From Planctomycetaceae bacterium (lineage in GTDB: Bacteria > Planctomycetota > Planctomycetia > Planctomycetales > Planctomycetaceae), in the NCBI GenBank assembly GCA_003445035.1, contig DLVV01000084.1, positions 6,138 to 13,853 of the forward strand: DNA of 7,716 nt, read 5' to 3'. The notes below the pieces were generated by a model. It was not told the DNA's origin. It was given only the letters and a program-made list of their open reading frames with translations, and did not search any database. The translations under genes were made by a program, and so were the position numbers. Shown here piece by piece: positions 1 to 6,317 of the stretch (position 1 is the stretch's first letter; every line of letters begins with the position of its first letter).

Positions 1-729
1 CTGGTCCTGAACACGGGAGTCGGCGGAGGAGCGGAGGCGTTGTCGACTTCGGACGCACCGCTCGGAGACGGATTCCGGGCGGTGTTCGGCAACAACGCAA
101 CCAGTCGTGTGCTTGGCCTGGTCGCGTTGACCGGCCTGGTGGCCAGTTTCCACACGATCATCTACGCCTACGGCCGCGTGCTGTTCGCGCTGTCACGAGC
201 CGGCTATTTCCCACGATGGATCTCGATCACCGGTCGGTCACAGACCCCCTGGGTCGCCCTGGTCCTGGGTGCGGTCGTCGGCCTGGGCCTGGCGGCAGCC
301 ATCCATTTCAGCCCGACATCATCCGAAGCCAGCGATTCGGTCACGGTCGGCGCCGTGCTGTTGAACATGGCCGTTTTCGGCGCGGTGATCTCCTACGTCC
401 TCGTGATGGTCAGTTACATCGTGCTGAAGATCACTCGTCCCGAAATGCCGCGGCCCTACCGCAGTCCGCTGGGGATCCCCGGAGCAGCCGTCGGCACCCT
501 GCTGGCCATGATCGCCCTGGCCGCGACGTTCTCGGTTCCCGAGTTCCGACCCGGCATGTACGGAGTCGCCATCTTCCTGGTCATCGGACTGGCCTGGTTC
601 CTCTGCTACAGTCGATATCACCTGGTCGCCCAGGCCCCCGAGGAAGAGGTCGCATTGCTCTCGGCCGCCCAACGGGAACTCGACGGCGACAACTCCGAGA
701 CGTCCGACTCTACGGATGACCACTCATGA
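1..729 (+). CDS. eat: Ethanolamine-type amino acid/amine permease (APC superfamily), C-terminal part
   Basis: Seen: the reading frame is open from base 1, so the 5' part lies left of the window and the TTG at 40 is not a credible start. The 242 visible residues contain about five hydrophobic segments (roughly residues 36-58, 84-103, 117-142, 161-179 and 186-203), fitting the last five of the twelve helices usual in this superfamily. The stretch SFHTIIYAYGR followed by ALSRAGYFPRW is the conserved loop I recognise from ethanolamine permeases. The tail (about residues 213-242) is hydrophilic and acid/serine-rich. Known: such carriers are inner-membrane secondary transporters that import amines or amino acids. 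Inferred: ethanolamine is the likely substrate, because the following gene encodes a gamma-glutamyl amine ligase that starts inside this stop codon (ATGA). Another small amine or an amino acid remains possible. The family call is firm and the substrate call moderate. Confidence 0.8.
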   Translation: MVLNTGVGGGAEALSTSDAPLGDGFRAVFGNNATSRVLGLVALTGLVASFHTIIYAYGRVLFALSRAGYFPRWISITGRSQTPWVALVLGAVVGLGLAAAIHFSPTSSEASDSVTVGAVLLNMAVFGAVISYVLVMVSYIVLKITRPEMPRPYRSPLGIPGAAVGTLLAMIALAATFSVPEFRPGMYGVAIFLVIGLAWFLCYSRYHLVAQAPEEEVALLSAAQRELDGDNSETSDSTDDHS

Positions 730-2114
730 ACCTTTCCCCCCGCCCACCCGGCTGTCTCACCCTGGAAGACCTGCAGGCCCGATTCGACGAAGGCACGATC
801 GACACCGTGCTGGTTGGTTTCACCGATCTCTACGGCCGACTGGCCGGCAAGAGGTTCGATGCGGGTTTCTTCCTGGAAGAGGTCGCCGACCACGGCACGC
901 ACGGCTGCGACTACCTGCTGACGGTCGACATGGAGATGGAACCGGTCAGCGGATATGAGTTCGCCAACTGGGAACGGGGCTACGGTGACGTTCACCTGGT
1001 CCCCGACCTCGCCACGCTCCGCCACGCCGCCTGGCTCGACCGCACCGCGATCGTTTTGTGCAACGTCGTCGACGACTCAACCGGCGACGGCGTGCCCCAG
1101 GCCCCGCGGGTCATGCTGGCCGGACAACTGGAAACCGCGGCCGCCCTGGGGTTCCAGCCCCAGGCCGCTTCCGAACTCGAGTACTACCTCTTCCGCACGA
1201 CGTACCGCGACGCTGCGGCTGCCGGTTATCACGGCCTGCCGGCCGGAGGATGGTACCTGGAAGACTACCAGTTGCTGCACGGCAGCCGGGACGAGGACAT
1301 CCACGGATCGGCCAGGCGGCAGCTGGCCGCCTCGGGCATCCCGGTCGAAAACACCAAGGGCGAGTGGGGCCTGGGCCAGCACGAGTTGAACATCCGGTAC
1401 GCCCCGATGCTCGAGATGGCCGACCGCCACGTGCTGCTCAAGCAGTGTCTCAAGGAAACCGCCGACGCGGCCGGTGCCGCGGTGACCTTCATGGCCAAGT
1501 TCAATGCCGAACAGGCCGGGTCCAGTTGCCACGTCCACATCAGCCTCTGGAAAGATGGTGCCAACGCCTTTGCCGGGGACGAGTCCCTGGGACCGATCCA
1601 GTGCAGCCCGGCCTTTCGCTGGTTCCTGGGCGGATTCATGCACCGCGTTCCCGAGTTGATGCCGCTGCTGGCCCCCACGGTCAATTCCTACAAGCGATTC
1701 CAGTCCGGCTCGTGGGCCCCGACCCGGATCGCGTGGAGCCACGACAACCGCACCGCCGGCTTCCGCGTGGTCGGACACGATTCGTCGCTGAGGGTCGAGT
1801 GCCGCATCCCCGGAGCCGACTGCAACCCGTACCTGGTCTACTCGGCCGCCCTGGCCGCCGGGCTGGACGGTATCGCCAACCAGGTCGAGCCACCACCTCA
1901 CTTCGACGGCGACGTCTACCAGGCCGACGACGTTCCCGGAGTGCCCGGCTCGCTGGCCGAAGCCACCGAGTCGTTCGCCGCCAGCGAGTTCGCTCGAGCC
2001 GCGTTCGGGGAGGCCGTCGTCGACCACTACGTACACTTCTTCCGCACCGAGCAGGCCGCCTACGATCGGTCGGTCACCGATTGGGAACGGCAGAGGTATT
2101 TCGAGAGGATCTGA
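726..2114 (+). CDS. Glutamine-synthetase-like gamma-glutamyl amine ligase (PuuA/GlnA4 type)
   Basis: Seen: 462 residues, the usual length for GS-I-type proteins, with an N-terminal beta-grasp region (FTDLYGR at 33-39, then GKR at 41-43) and the full catalytic domain. Visible active-site elements are ELEYYLF (150-156), GEWGLGQHE (212-220), the CHVHIS block with H269/H271, NSYKRF (320-325), R334, R342 and VECRIPGADCNPYL (357-370). Known: GS-fold ligases of this subgroup couple ATP hydrolysis to joining glutamate's gamma-carboxylate to an amine. Examples are PuuA (putrescine), IpuC (isopropylamine) and Streptomyces GlnA4 (ethanolamine). The GYGD-VPDLATLR segment (86-99) resembles these GlnA-like paralogues more than housekeeping GlnA. 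Inferred: it glutamylates the amine brought in by the upstream permease, giving gamma-glutamylethanolamide if that is ethanolamine. The ATG overlaps the permease stop by 4 bp, indicating translational coupling. A nitrogen-assimilating glutamine synthetase is less likely given the neighbours. Confidence 0.88.
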   Translation: MNLSPRPPGCLTLEDLQARFDEGTIDTVLVGFTDLYGRLAGKRFDAGFFLEEVADHGTHGCDYLLTVDMEMEPVSGYEFANWERGYGDVHLVPDLATLRHAAWLDRTAIVLCNVVDDSTGDGVPQAPRVMLAGQLETAAALGFQPQAASELEYYLFRTTYRDAAAAGYHGLPAGGWYLEDYQLLHGSRDEDIHGSARRQLAASGIPVENTKGEWGLGQHELNIRYAPMLEMADRHVLLKQCLKETADAAGAAVTFMAKFNAEQAGSSCHVHISLWKDGANAFAGDESLGPIQCSPAFRWFLGGFMHRVPELMPLLAPTVNSYKRFQSGSWAPTRIAWSHDNRTAGFRVVGHDSSLRVECRIPGADCNPYLVYSAALAAGLDGIANQVEPPPHFDGDVYQADDVPGVPGSLAEATESFAASEFARAAFGEAVVDHYVHFFRTEQAAYDRSVTDWERQRYFERI

Positions 2115-2118
2115 GGCG

Positions 2119-2886
2119 ATGGCCGCGGGACCACCGTTGATTGGAATCACGTCGTACGGACGCAACGAGGAAGACAAATTCTCGTTGCCGGCAAACTACG
2201 TCGCCAGCGTGCGACGCGCCGGTGGCATCCCCGTGTTGCTGCCCCCCGGCGAGGCGGCCATCGAAGAACTGTTTGCGCGACTCGACGGCATCGTACTGGC
2301 CGGAGGTGGTGACATCGATCCGGAACTTTACGGCGGGAGCATGCACCCGGAGGTCTACATGGTCGACCCGGATCGCGACCTGCTGGAACTGAGCCTGACC
2401 CGCCGGATTCTCTCTGAGCGACTTCCGACCCTGGCCATCTGCCGGGGTGCCCAGATGATCAATGTCGCCCTGGGCGGTTCGCTGCACGAACACCTGCCCG
2501 ACGTGGTCGGTGAAGAGATCCAGCACCGCATGCCACCTCGCGAACCGACACCGCACGGGGTGACACTGGTCGAAGGAACCTCGCTGGCCGAACTGATGGT
2601 CCAGACCTCCTTCGACGCCGCCTCGTGGCACCACCAGGCCATCAACCGGGTCGGTCGCGGACTGATCGTGGCTGCCCACGCACCCGATGGCACCATCGAA
2701 GCGGTCGAACTGCCCGGCCACAAGTGGCTGTATGCCGTGCAGTGGCACCCGGAACTGACTGCCGAGGCTGATCCGCTGCAACAGGCGCTCTTCGACGAAC
2801 TGGTGGAAGCCTGCGAGGACCGGACAACCGATCCACAGACCTCCGTCGATGACGATTCTCATGACGAACAAGGGGACGAAGTGTGA
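2119..2886 (+). CDS. Gamma-glutamyl amide hydrolase, PuuD / peptidase C26 family
   Basis: Seen: 255 residues, typical for PuuD-like proteins. IGITSY at 8-13 starts the domain, and AGGGDIDPELYG (61-72) is characteristic of the family. The nucleophile elbow is AICRGAQ with C108, and AVQWHPE supplies H210 and E212, so the Cys-His-Glu triad is complete. The last ~22 residues are polar and rich in Asp. Known: class I glutamine-amidotransferase-fold hydrolases cleave the gamma-glutamyl bond, e.g. gamma-glutamyl-GABA to GABA and glutamate in the Puu pathway. Inferred: it releases glutamate after the glutamylated amine has been modified. If ethanolamine is oxidised on the carrier, the products would be glycine and glutamate. 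The start lies 4 bp after the ligase stop, with AGAGGA at 2104-2109 as ribosome binding site. The exact substrate cannot be read from the sequence. Confidence 0.88.
   Translation: MAAGPPLIGITSYGRNEEDKFSLPANYVASVRRAGGIPVLLPPGEAAIEELFARLDGIVLAGGGDIDPELYGGSMHPEVYMVDPDRDLLELSLTRRILSERLPTLAICRGAQMINVALGGSLHEHLPDVVGEEIQHRMPPREPTPHGVTLVEGTSLAELMVQTSFDAASWHHQAINRVGRGLIVAAHAPDGTIEAVELPGHKWLYAVQWHPELTAEADPLQQALFDELVEACEDRTTDPQTSVDDDSHDEQGDEV
2871..2875 (+). promoter_or_regulatory. Ribosome binding site setting the GTG start of the dehydrogenase
   Basis: AGGGG lies 7 nt upstream of the GTG at 2883, inside the last codons of the hydrolase gene. It supports the non-ATG start, which overlaps the hydrolase TGA as GTGA, and gives the short leader MSGRL ahead of the dehydrogenase's first strand. 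A GTG at 2881 is in another frame. Confidence 0.6.
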
Positions 2887-3665
2887 GTGGACGACTGGCG
2901 GAAAAAGTGGCGTTGGTGACCGGAGCCGGTGGAGGGATCGGCCGGGAGACCTGTCGGTTGTTTGCCTCCGAAGGGGCTCGAATCGTCGCCGTCGACGTCA
3001 ACGAGGAATCGGGCCACGAGACGGTCGCCGAGATCGAGACGGACGACCCCGGCACGGCGATCTTCGTCCGCGCCGATGTCGCCGATTCCGACGACTGCCA
3101 GGCGATGGTGGCCGCGGCCGAGGAGTCGTTCGGGCGACTTGACGTGCTGTTCAACAACGCCGGCATCATGGATTCCGCCGATGGCGACTCGACCGAGACG
3201 TCACTGGAAACCTGGAACCGCACCATCGCCATCAACCTCACCGGCGTCTTCCTGGGCTGCAAGTTCGGCGTACCGGCGCTGCAGCGAGCCGGAGGCGGGT
3301 CGATCATCAACACCGCCTCATTCGTCGCCCTGATGGGAGCCGCCACTCCACAGGTGGCTTACACGGCCAGCAAGGGCGGCGTGCTGGCACTGACCCGCGA
3401 ACTGGCCATCATCCACGCCCGGCAAAACATCCGGGTCAACGCATTGTGCCCGGGACCGTTGAAGACCGAGATGCTGATGAGCTTTCTGGACACGGATCAG
3501 AAAAAGCAACGTCGACTGGTGCACATCCCGATGGGCCGGTTCGGCGAGGCGTCCGAGATGGCCAAGGCGGCGCTGTACCTGGCCAGCGACGATTCGAGCT
3601 ACGTGACCGGCACCGAGTTCGTCGTCGATGGCGGGATCACGTCGGCCTACGTGACCCCCGAATGA
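2883..3665 (+). CDS. Short-chain dehydrogenase/reductase (classical SDR, NAD-type)
   Basis: Seen: 260 residues, the standard classical SDR length. It has the TGAGGGIG nucleotide loop (13-20), D38 at the end of the second strand (usual for NAD rather than NADP preference), NNAG (91-94), N118, and the catalytic S146, Y160 and K164 (YTASK). It ends with the usual CPGPLKTEM region (189-197) and VVDGG (247-251). Known: these soluble tetrameric enzymes oxidise alcohols or reduce ketones; substrate is set by poorly conserved loops. Inferred: as the last gene of the permease-ligase-hydrolase operon, it could oxidise the hydroxyl of gamma-glutamylethanolamide to the aldehyde. The Puu pathway instead uses a flavin oxidase on an amine, so an alcohol-oxidising SDR fits an amino-alcohol substrate better than a diamine. 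The family call is very secure, the role speculative. Many such genes are annotated generically as 3-oxoacyl-ACP reductase, which I see no reason to assume. Confidence 0.92.
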   Translation: MSGRLAEKVALVTGAGGGIGRETCRLFASEGARIVAVDVNEESGHETVAEIETDDPGTAIFVRADVADSDDCQAMVAAAEESFGRLDVLFNNAGIMDSADGDSTETSLETWNRTIAINLTGVFLGCKFGVPALQRAGGGSIINTASFVALMGAATPQVAYTASKGGVLALTRELAIIHARQNIRVNALCPGPLKTEMLMSFLDTDQKKQRRLVHIPMGRFGEASEMAKAALYLASDDSSYVTGTEFVVDGGITSAYVTPE

Positions 3666-3674
3666 GCCGGGGTC
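3653..3674. terminator. Possible hairpin between convergent operons
   Basis: GACCCC (3653-3658) and GGGGTC (3669-3674) form a perfect 6 bp stem around a 10 nt loop that contains the dehydrogenase stop codon. Only 13 bp (3666-3678) separate the two convergent stop codons, so any shared terminator has to sit here. No T-tract follows on either strand, so intrinsic termination is weakly supported. Confidence 0.25.
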
Positions 3675-3678
3675 GGCT

Positions 3679-4470
3679 TCACACCAGCGCCACCGCCCGG
3701 CACCATCCCGCGCTGGCTCGGGCGATCTTCACCGGCAGACACGACACCCAGAATCCGTGAGGCCGTGGCAGCCGGTCGAGGTTGGCCAGTTTCTCGATCT
3801 GGCAGTACTCGCGGGTGATTCCGGCAAAGTGAGCCGGCCAGATGTGACGTCCGTCGCCGGTCTCGCGGTAATCGGCCACCATGTCGGCGAACGGTCGATC
3901 GATCGTGTAGGCGTCGATGCCGATCATTCGCACGCCCTGTTCGACCAGCCACAGGACACCGTCCCGACCCAGCCCGGGCTGCTGGAAATATTCGGGGGAC
4001 TCCAGGCGGGCGTCCGCCCCGGTCCACAGCAGCACGATGTCCCGTTCGGACAACGTGTACTCGATGGCTGCCAGCGCTGCCTCGAGATCTTCGACGGTGA
4101 TCTCTTCACCGGCCGCCTTGTGTCGCACATCCAGCCGGACCCCGGGAGCAAAACACCACTCCAGCGGCACCTCGTCGATCCGCCGTGCCGGGCGGCCTTC
4201 CGACTCGGCCCCGTAATGGTAGGGAGCGTCCACGTGGGTGCCCGTGTGGGTGATCGCCTCGATCTTCTCGATCGCCCAGCCCTGCCCGTTCGAATAGACC
4301 AGGTCATCCGGATCGATCCCGAAGAACTGCTGCATCTGGGCCAGTCCCTCGTCCTCGTGCGTGACATAGTGAATCGATGGCGGCATCGGCTCGCTGACGG
4401 CCGCGTCTTCCAATGGCACCGACAGGTCGATCAGTTCCAGGGCCCCCAGGGAATCAACGGAATCACTCAT
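3679..4470 (-). CDS. Cyclase family protein (kynurenine formamidase-like metal hydrolase)
   Basis: Seen: 263 residues. The metal-binding signature HTGTHVDAPYHY begins at residue 75, giving H75, H79, D81 and H85. GIDAYTIDRPF (184-194) and the C-terminal block YCQIEKLANLD (222-232) plus PVKIARASAGWCRAVA are typical of the family. Known: the cyclase/KynB fold (Pfam cyclase, PF04199) hydrolyses small amides, lactams or lactones using zinc or manganese. Members include arylformamidase and isatin hydrolase. The substrate here is not evident. The C-terminal pattern is of the broad uncharacterised type rather than classical KynB. The ATG at 4470 has GAGG 9 nt upstream (4480-4483) and starts 8 bp before the end of the cupin gene, so the two are probably translationally coupled. 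The frame stays open upstream to 4644, but that part is antisense-like composition within the cupin gene and is not counted. Confidence 0.85.
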   Translation of the reverse strand: MSDSVDSLGALELIDLSVPLEDAAVSEPMPPSIHYVTHEDEGLAQMQQFFGIDPDDLVYSNGQGWAIEKIEAITHTGTHVDAPYHYGAESEGRPARRIDEVPLEWCFAPGVRLDVRHKAAGEEITVEDLEAALAAIEYTLSERDIVLLWTGADARLESPEYFQQPGLGRDGVLWLVEQGVRMIGIDAYTIDRPFADMVADYRETGDGRHIWPAHFAGITREYCQIEKLANLDRLPRPHGFWVSCLPVKIARASAGWCRAVALV

Positions 4471-4864
4471 CGTCGGGTGCCTCGAGGGAATCGATCTCGT
4501 CGTCCTCGGGAAAATACAGGTCCTCGTCACTGATGTCGGGAATCCCCACCACCAGCACCCGCATCCGCCCCCTGGCCCCGTGCACCACGCCGGGAGGAAT
4601 GTGGACGATCGACCCGGTGTGGACCGGGTGCTCGACACCGTCAAGCATCACGCTGCCCTCACCGTCGAGCACGTAATACAGTTCGGTTCCCACCTTGTGG
4701 TAGTGCTCACGCGCCCCATCGATGTCGACAGCATGTGCCCAGGCGGCCAGCCCGCGATCACGATCCTGGCGACTCAACAGCAGGTGTCGCCATCCGCAGG
4801 TGCTCCGTTCACGTTCGGCGGTCTCCTCGTGCCGAACCAGCAACCCGCCGGTTGATTCTTCCAT
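4463..4864 (-). CDS. Single-domain cupin protein
   Basis: Seen: 133 residues with one beta-barrel's worth of motifs. Motif 1 has H54, H56, E61 and G68 (EHYHKVGTELYYVLDGEG), and motif 2 is GSIVHIPPGVVHG (84-96) with H95. The three His and one Glu for a metal site are all present. The last ~25 residues are highly acidic and probably flexible. Known: small cupins of this type are metal-dependent dioxygenases, isomerases or sugar/ligand binders; sequence alone rarely decides which. Inferred: it works with the downstream cyclase, which overlaps it by 8 bp, perhaps acting on the same small metabolite or sensing it. The start has GGAG-type purines immediately upstream (about 4866-4878), 15 bp after the mazG stop, so it is likely the second gene of a mazG-cupin-cyclase transcript. 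No specific substrate can be named. Confidence 0.82.
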   Translation of the reverse strand: MEESTGGLLVRHEETAERERSTCGWRHLLLSRQDRDRGLAAWAHAVDIDGAREHYHKVGTELYYVLDGEGSVMLDGVEHPVHTGSIVHIPPGVVHGARGRMRVLVVGIPDISDEDLYFPEDDEIDSLEAPDDE

Positions 4865-4879
4865 CTCTCCGCACTCCTC

Positions 4880-5758
4880 TCACTTCTCCGCAGCCTTGGC
4901 TGCCTGGTACACCTCTTCCATCTCGACCAGCGACGCCTCCTGCACATCCCTGCCCTGGGCCGCCAACCCGTCTTCGATCGCGCGGAACCGCCGTTCGAAC
5001 TTGCGGGAACTCCGCCGCAGCGCCTCCTCGGCGTTGATTCCCCATCGTCGGGCAATATTGGCCAGCACGAACAACACGTCCCCGAGTTCCTCCTCGGCCC
5101 GGTCCCTCACGTCGTCGGCCAGCGGTTCGTCCTCGATGACGTCGGCATCGACCTCGGCGGGTACCTCCGGCACCGAGCCGTCCTCGAACAACTCCACGGC
5201 CAGCTCGGACAGCTCTTCACGCAGCTTGTCGAAAAGCATCCGTCGATCGGGAAAGTCGTAACCAACCCGGGCCGCCCGTCCCGTGATCCGGGCCGCCCGT
5301 GCCAGGGCCGGCATCGCCAGGGGCAGTCCGTCCATCACGCCGTCACGTTGTTTCTCGGCTCGCTTGGCCGAGTCCCAGTTTCGCCGCACCTCCTCGGACG
5401 TCTCGGCGGTTTCGTCACCGAACACGTGAGGATGCCGGGTGATCAGCTTGTGGGTCACTCCCTGGACCACCTCGAGCAATCCGAACCGGCCCTCGTCGGC
5501 ACCGATCTGGGCATCGAGCACCACCTGCAGCAACACGTCGCCCAGTTCCTCGACGATGGCTGTGTCGTCACCCGAATCGATCGCCTCGAGCAGTTCGTAG
5601 GTCTCCTCGAGCGTGTACGGCTTGATCGTCTCGAGAGTCTGTTCGCGGTCCCACGGACAACCATCGGGGCCACGGAGCACGGCGACGACCTGGCAGAACT
5701 CCTGCAGGGCCGGAAGCAACAATTCAAAGGGGGGCGGTTGGCCTTGTGGACTGTTCAT
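4880..5758 (-). CDS. mazG: Nucleoside triphosphate pyrophosphohydrolase MazG
   Basis: Seen: 292 residues with two tandem MazG helical domains. Domain 1 opens with CPWDREQT (34-41) and has the metal-binding sets EETYE (51-55) and EELGD (70-74). Domain 2 has REELSE (180-185) and EEELGD (222-227), followed by the NARRWG-like and SRKFERRF (251-258) signatures. Known: MazG hydrolyses dNTPs/NTPs to the monophosphate and pyrophosphate, a cytoplasmic house-cleaning activity, and influences (p)ppGpp in E. coli. The E. coli protein is about 263 residues. Most of the extra length is an acidic linker at about 192-220, inside domain 2. I chose the ATG at 5758 because the conserved part begins about ten residues later; upstream frame to 6034 is antisense to the secreted-protein gene. 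No mazE or mazF toxin genes are present. It heads the minus-strand operon and its ribosome binding site is weak. Confidence 0.93.
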   Translation of the reverse strand: MNSPQGQPPPFELLLPALQEFCQVVAVLRGPDGCPWDREQTLETIKPYTLEETYELLEAIDSGDDTAIVEELGDVLLQVVLDAQIGADEGRFGLLEVVQGVTHKLITRHPHVFGDETAETSEEVRRNWDSAKRAEKQRDGVMDGLPLAMPALARAARITGRAARVGYDFPDRRMLFDKLREELSELAVELFEDGSVPEVPAEVDADVIEDEPLADDVRDRAEEELGDVLFVLANIARRWGINAEEALRRSSRKFERRFRAIEDGLAAQGRDVQEASLVEMEEVYQAAKAAEK

Positions 5759-5828
5759 CGTTTCGGACTGGTGGTGTAGGATGAGTCCGCATGATAACGA
5801 TTCGCTGTCAGAGATGGAGATCCGTGCT
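5759..5828. promoter_or_regulatory. Divergent intergenic region with inverted repeat
   Basis: These 70 bp separate the divergent starts of mazG and the secreted protein, so promoters for both operons should lie here or just inside the genes. It contains CGGACT (5764-5769) and its exact complement AGTCCG (5784-5789), 14 bp apart, flanking a weak -10-like TAGGAT (5777-5782) on the plus strand. No convincing -35 box is visible. The repeat may be an operator, but a 6 bp match can arise by chance. Confidence 0.35.
5816..5820 (+). promoter_or_regulatory. Ribosome binding site of the small secreted protein
   Basis: GGAGA ends 8 nt before the ATG at 5829. This favours that start over the in-frame ATGs at 5781 and 5814, which would add hydrophilic residues in front of the signal peptide. 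Confidence 0.55.
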
Positions 5829-6317
5829 ATGACCCGCCACGTCCCCGCGTTCCGTTCGCAGCTGCCGTCCCTGTTGGTGCTGGCCGTGTTGTGTGCCCCA
5901 CTGGCCCTGGCTGCAGACGACGCGGCCGATGCAAAGCAGAAGGCGCGTGACCAGGCCTTCATCAAGGCAATGTCCGGAACCACGCTGACGGGATTCTTCA
6001 GCGTGGTCGGAGAAGAGAAGGACGGGCCGCCCAACGCCGACAGCTACGAGATCACCAAGGTGTCCAAGGGTGGCAACTTCTTCCTGTTCCACTCCAAGTT
6101 CGGACAGGCCAAGCTGCCGCCGCTGCCGCTGAAGGTCGTCTGGGCCGGCAAGAAGCCGGTGATCACCATGGACAAGATCACGATTCCCGGCATGGGCACC
6201 TTCTCGACACACCTGCTGATCGACGGCGGACGTTACGCCGGCACCTGGTCCCACGGCAAGACGCTCGGCCACATGTGGGGCACGATCAAGAAGACCAAAA
6301 CGGAAAAGAAGAAGTGA
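5829..6317 (+). CDS. Small secreted protein of planctomycete type, function unknown
   Basis: Seen: 162 residues. An N-terminal signal peptide has basic and polar residues at 1-10, a hydrophobic core at about 12-25 and an ALA-ADD cleavage site after residue 28. The cysteine at 22 is not in a lipobox. After a short charged helix (30-48), the domain reads as alternating beta-like segments: TLTGFFSVV (52-60), YEITKVSKG (73-81), [17 protein letters not shown] (99-115), IPGMGTF (119-125) and [10 protein letters not shown] (134-143). The tail is lysine-rich (KKTKTEKKK). I recognise this pattern as a recurrent uncharacterised exported family in planctomycete genomes; that is from memory, not a search. 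The predicted location is periplasm or outside the cell. The next gene, a secreted hydrolase, starts within the stop codon, so the two are probably co-translated. No catalytic residues are evident; a binding or structural role is possible but unproven. Confidence 0.8.
   Translation: MTRHVPAFRSQLPSLLVLAVLCAPLALAADDAADAKQKARDQAFIKAMSGTTLTGFFSVVGEEKDGPPNADSYEITKVSKGGNFFLFHSKFGQAKLPPLPLKVVWAGKKPVITMDKITIPGMGTFSTHLLIDGGRYAGTWSHGKTLGHMWGTIKKTKTEKKK

Noticed and set aside
40..42. TTG as start of the permease
   Set aside because: The frame is open to base 1 and the protein would begin in the middle of a conserved transporter domain; the gene is simply cut by the window edge.
1058..2177. Long open frames of about 360 codons on both strands overlapping the ligase gene
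   Set aside because: They are Arg/Pro/Gly-rich shadows caused by the high GC content, show no recognisable motif, and overlap a fully motif-complete glutamine-synthetase-like gene.
4471..4644. N-terminal extension of the cyclase
   Set aside because: The extra 58 residues are Thr/Ser/Trp/Cys-rich without family similarity, lie wholly inside the cupin gene, and the internal ATG at 4470 has a good ribosome binding site.
5267..5300. 13 bp direct repeat (CCGGGCCGCCCGT) 21 bp apart
   Set aside because: It encodes the two RAAR stretches of MazG (about residues 154-164), a helix with Ala/Arg repetition that is normal for the family, so it is explained by coding constraint.
4880..5758. Part of a MazEF-type toxin-antitoxin system
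   Set aside because: Only MazG is present; neighbours are a cupin and a secreted protein gene, with no MazE or MazF motif.
5759..6034. N-terminal extension of MazG across the intergenic region
   Set aside because: It is antisense to the signal peptide region of the secreted-protein gene, and the MazG family normally starts near the ATG at 5758.
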